Made by a program: the position numbers and the translations under genes
The notes under the pieces: model-generated
Seen by the model: the letters and a program-made list of their open reading frames with translations, nothing else
The model's database searches: none
Told to the model about the DNA's origin: nothing
Shown: positions 62,509 through 64,000 of the stretch, one piece after another
How the letters are laid out: every line of letters starts with the position of its first letter
Position numbering within the stretch: the stretch's first letter is position 1
Assembly (NCBI RefSeq): GCF_020523925.1
Contig: NZ_JAJAPW010000001.1
Span: 62,001-126,000 of the forward strand
Reading direction: 5' to 3'
DNA length: 64,000 bases
From: Neotamlana laminarinivorans
GTDB taxonomy: Bacteria > Bacteroidota > Bacteroidia > Flavobacteriales > Flavobacteriaceae

Positions 62509-63245
62509 TGCAAAATATAATCGATATAAATGCCGATGTAGGTGAAGGAATAAACAACGAAGCGCAATTAATACCGCTAGTTTCGTCTTGTAATATTGCT
62601 TGTGGTGGTCATGCAGGTGATGAAGAAACGATGCAAACCGTTGTAAAACTAGCGAAACAACATCATGTTAAAATAGGTGCGCATCCATCGTATCCAGATA
62701 AAGAAAACTTTGGAAGAGTTATTGTTGACATGCCTTTTAATGATTTAGTTGAATCTTTAAAAAATCAAATTGAAATTTTAATAAAGATTATAAATGAAGA
62801 AAACTTAAAACTTCATCATATAAAACCTCACGGTGCACTTTATAATTATGCTGCAATTAACACCGAAGCAGCTACAGCGGTAGTTGAAGTAATGAAGCAA
62901 TTATCTATTAAAGTTAAATTGTATGCGCCATATAAATCGGTTTTAGCAGATTTGGCTATTAAAAATAATATTGAAGTTGTTTTTGAAGCTTTTGTCGATA
63001 GAAATTATAATCCCGATTTAACTTTAGTGTCCAGAAACCAGGAAAATGCAGTTATTAAAGATGAAAAATTGGTGTTTAACCATGTTTATAAAATGTTTAC
63101 TCAACAAAAAGTATTAACTATAAAAAACACAGAAACACCAATAAAGGCGCAAACATTTTGTGTGCATGGAGACAACCCCAAAGCCATACAATTAATAAAA
63201 TATTTAGTGATTCAGTTAAAAAGTAAAGGCATATTTATTAGTTAG
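62508..63245 (+). CDS. pxpA: 5-oxoprolinase subunit A (LamB/YcsF family)
   Basis: PxpA joins PxpB and PxpC in the ATP-dependent opening of 5-oxoproline (pyroglutamate) to glutamate. The 245 residues start IIDINADVGEGIN and contain CNIACGGHAGDE, VKIGAHPSYPDKENFGR, HHIKPHGALYNYA and FCVHGDNP as in the family. It overlaps the NRAMP-like gene by one base, and pxpB follows after three. Confidence 0.93.
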   Translation: MQNIIDINADVGEGINNEAQLIPLVSSCNIACGGHAGDEETMQTVVKLAKQHHVKIGAHPSYPDKENFGRVIVDMPFNDLVESLKNQIEILIKIINEENLKLHHIKPHGALYNYAAINTEAATAVVEVMKQLSIKVKLYAPYKSVLADLAIKNNIEVVFEAFVDRNYNPDLTLVSRNQENAVIKDEKLVFNHVYKMFTQQKVLTIKNTETPIKAQTFCVHGDNPKAIQLIKYLVIQLKSKGIFIS

Positions 63246-63248
63246 TTT

Positions 63249-63980
63249 ATGAGTTATAATTTAACATATAAGCAATTTAATGAACGTTCCATTTTAATTG
63301 AATGGCCTAAAACCATTGATGAAGATATTTTAAATGATGTTTTACAATTTAAAGCGAAAATAAAAGCTTTAGAAATGTTTGAAATTACGGTGATAAAACA
63401 CGCGTATCAATCATTATTAATTCAGTTTAAAAATAACATTACAGATGTTGAAAGTTTAATAACTACGCTTAAAAGTATTTATCAATCTCAAACAGAAATC
63501 ATATCATTTCAAAATAAAATTTGGAAAATACCTGTGTGTTACGATCCGTTTTTTGGTATAGATTTAGCAAATTTAGCAAACAAAAAAGGTCTATCTATTG
63601 AAACGGTAATTGAAAAGCATTCGCAAGTTACTTACAAAGTCTATTTTATTGGTTTTTTACCAGGGTTTTTATATTTAGGCGGATTAGACAATGCTTTAGA
63701 AACACCACGAAAAGCGACACCACGTTTACAAATAGAAAAAGGATCTGTTGCTATTGGCGGAAATCAAACTGGAATTTACCCAAGCAATAGCCCTGGCGGT
63801 TGGAATATTATTGGGCAAACGCCTATTAATTTTTTTAACGTTAATAAAAGTGAGCCTTGTTTTGCTAGAGCAGGAGATGGTATAAAGTTTATCCCGGTTT
63901 CTAAAAAAGAGTTTTTAGATATTAAAACTTTAGTTGAACACGATGTTTATATTATAGAAAGCGAGGTGATTAATGATTAA
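63249..63980 (+). CDS. pxpB: 5-oxoprolinase subunit B (KipI/allophanate hydrolase subunit 1 family)
   Basis: The 243 residues carry the family motifs PVCYDPFFGIDL, YFIGFLPGFLYLGG, PRKATPRLQIEKGSVAIGG and GIYPSNSPGGWNIIG. Once named after the Bacillus kinase inhibitor KipI, it is now known as a subunit of 5-oxoprolinase. Its end overlaps pxpC by eight bases. Confidence 0.93.
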   Translation: MSYNLTYKQFNERSILIEWPKTIDEDILNDVLQFKAKIKALEMFEITVIKHAYQSLLIQFKNNITDVESLITTLKSIYQSQTEIISFQNKIWKIPVCYDPFFGIDLANLANKKGLSIETVIEKHSQVTYKVYFIGFLPGFLYLGGLDNALETPRKATPRLQIEKGSVAIGGNQTGIYPSNSPGGWNIIGQTPINFFNVNKSEPCFARAGDGIKFIPVSKKEFLDIKTLVEHDVYIIESEVIND

Positions 63981-64000
63981 AGTAATAAATAGAGGTTTAT
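63973..64000 (+). CDS. pxpC: 5-oxoprolinase subunit C, first codons only (cut by the window edge)
   Basis: ATG at 63973 begins MIKVINRGL, matching the usual N-terminus of the KipA/biotin-carboxyltransferase-like subunit (MIKV-x-x-x-GL). It overlaps the pxpB stop by eight bases. The assignment rests on position and nine residues, so it is provisional. Confidence 0.7.

Noticed and set aside
1-64000. Insertion sequences, integrases, prophage or attachment sites
   Set aside because: No transposase, recombinase or phage gene was seen, and the single tRNA duplication has no flanking repeat of an element.

Overview
The window is typical chromosome of a flavobacterium (Bacteroidota, most likely a marine Flavobacteriaceae). 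It is strongly AT-rich and densely packed. Several starts carry the Bacteroidota -7 element TAnnTTTG, and Shine-Dalgarno sequences are nearly absent. Family-level markers agree: a GYDIA-type GHMP kinase next to class II HMG-CoA reductase, an OmpP1/FadL porin, LytTR and NarL two-component pairs, DUF2891 and YHYH proteins. No insertion sequence, prophage, CRISPR array or integrase was seen.

Layout. 1-10.5 kb: a lipoprotein alpha-L-fucosidase, two mevalonate-pathway genes, then a peptide-use module (dipeptidyl peptidase IV and two tandem POT transporters) and two secreted thioredoxin-like proteins. 10.5-19.5 kb: a surE-lpxB-nlpC-comEC run, a Prc protease and an ABC permease. 19.5-29.4 kb: yidD, cysS, folE, an OmpP1 porin behind a very low-complexity lipoprotein, proS, a tandemly duplicated tRNA-Glu/rpsT unit, and a LytS/LytTR-type pair. 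29.5-35.3 kb: small membrane proteins, an acetolactate synthase-like enzyme, a peroxiredoxin, an S1/P1 nuclease, a 57-residue small protein and a sigma factor. 35.3-38.5 kb: a four-gene signalling operon. 38.5-51 kb: helicase, mutarotase, pabB, tilS, ade, a YheT hydrolase, a transglutaminase-like pair and an FdhF-type oxidoreductase. 51-58.3 kb: surface lipoproteins, a second two-component operon, YifB and DUF2891. 58.4-61.2 kb: an ArsR-controlled thiol/arsenical-type operon. 61.2-64 kb: a non-canonical NRAMP-like transporter followed by pxpA, pxpB and the start of pxpC (cut by the window edge).

The best candidate for an undescribed system is 35275-38457. It encodes a coiled-coil protein, a coiled-coil/roadblock-like protein, a complete Ras/Rab-like GTPase and a hybrid histidine kinase whose receiver has Ser at the phosphoacceptor position. 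The last two pairs overlap or abut, so the products are probably made together, in a layout reminiscent of MglA/MglB modules.

Other notable signals are the tRNA-Glu/rpsT duplication (identical tRNAs, S20 genes diverged mainly at silent sites), two matching 16-bp palindromes in front of arsR and of the operon behind it, and the NRAMP-like protein lacking the DPGN and MPH metal-site motifs. Function calls rest on recognising motifs and remembered families; no database search was run.
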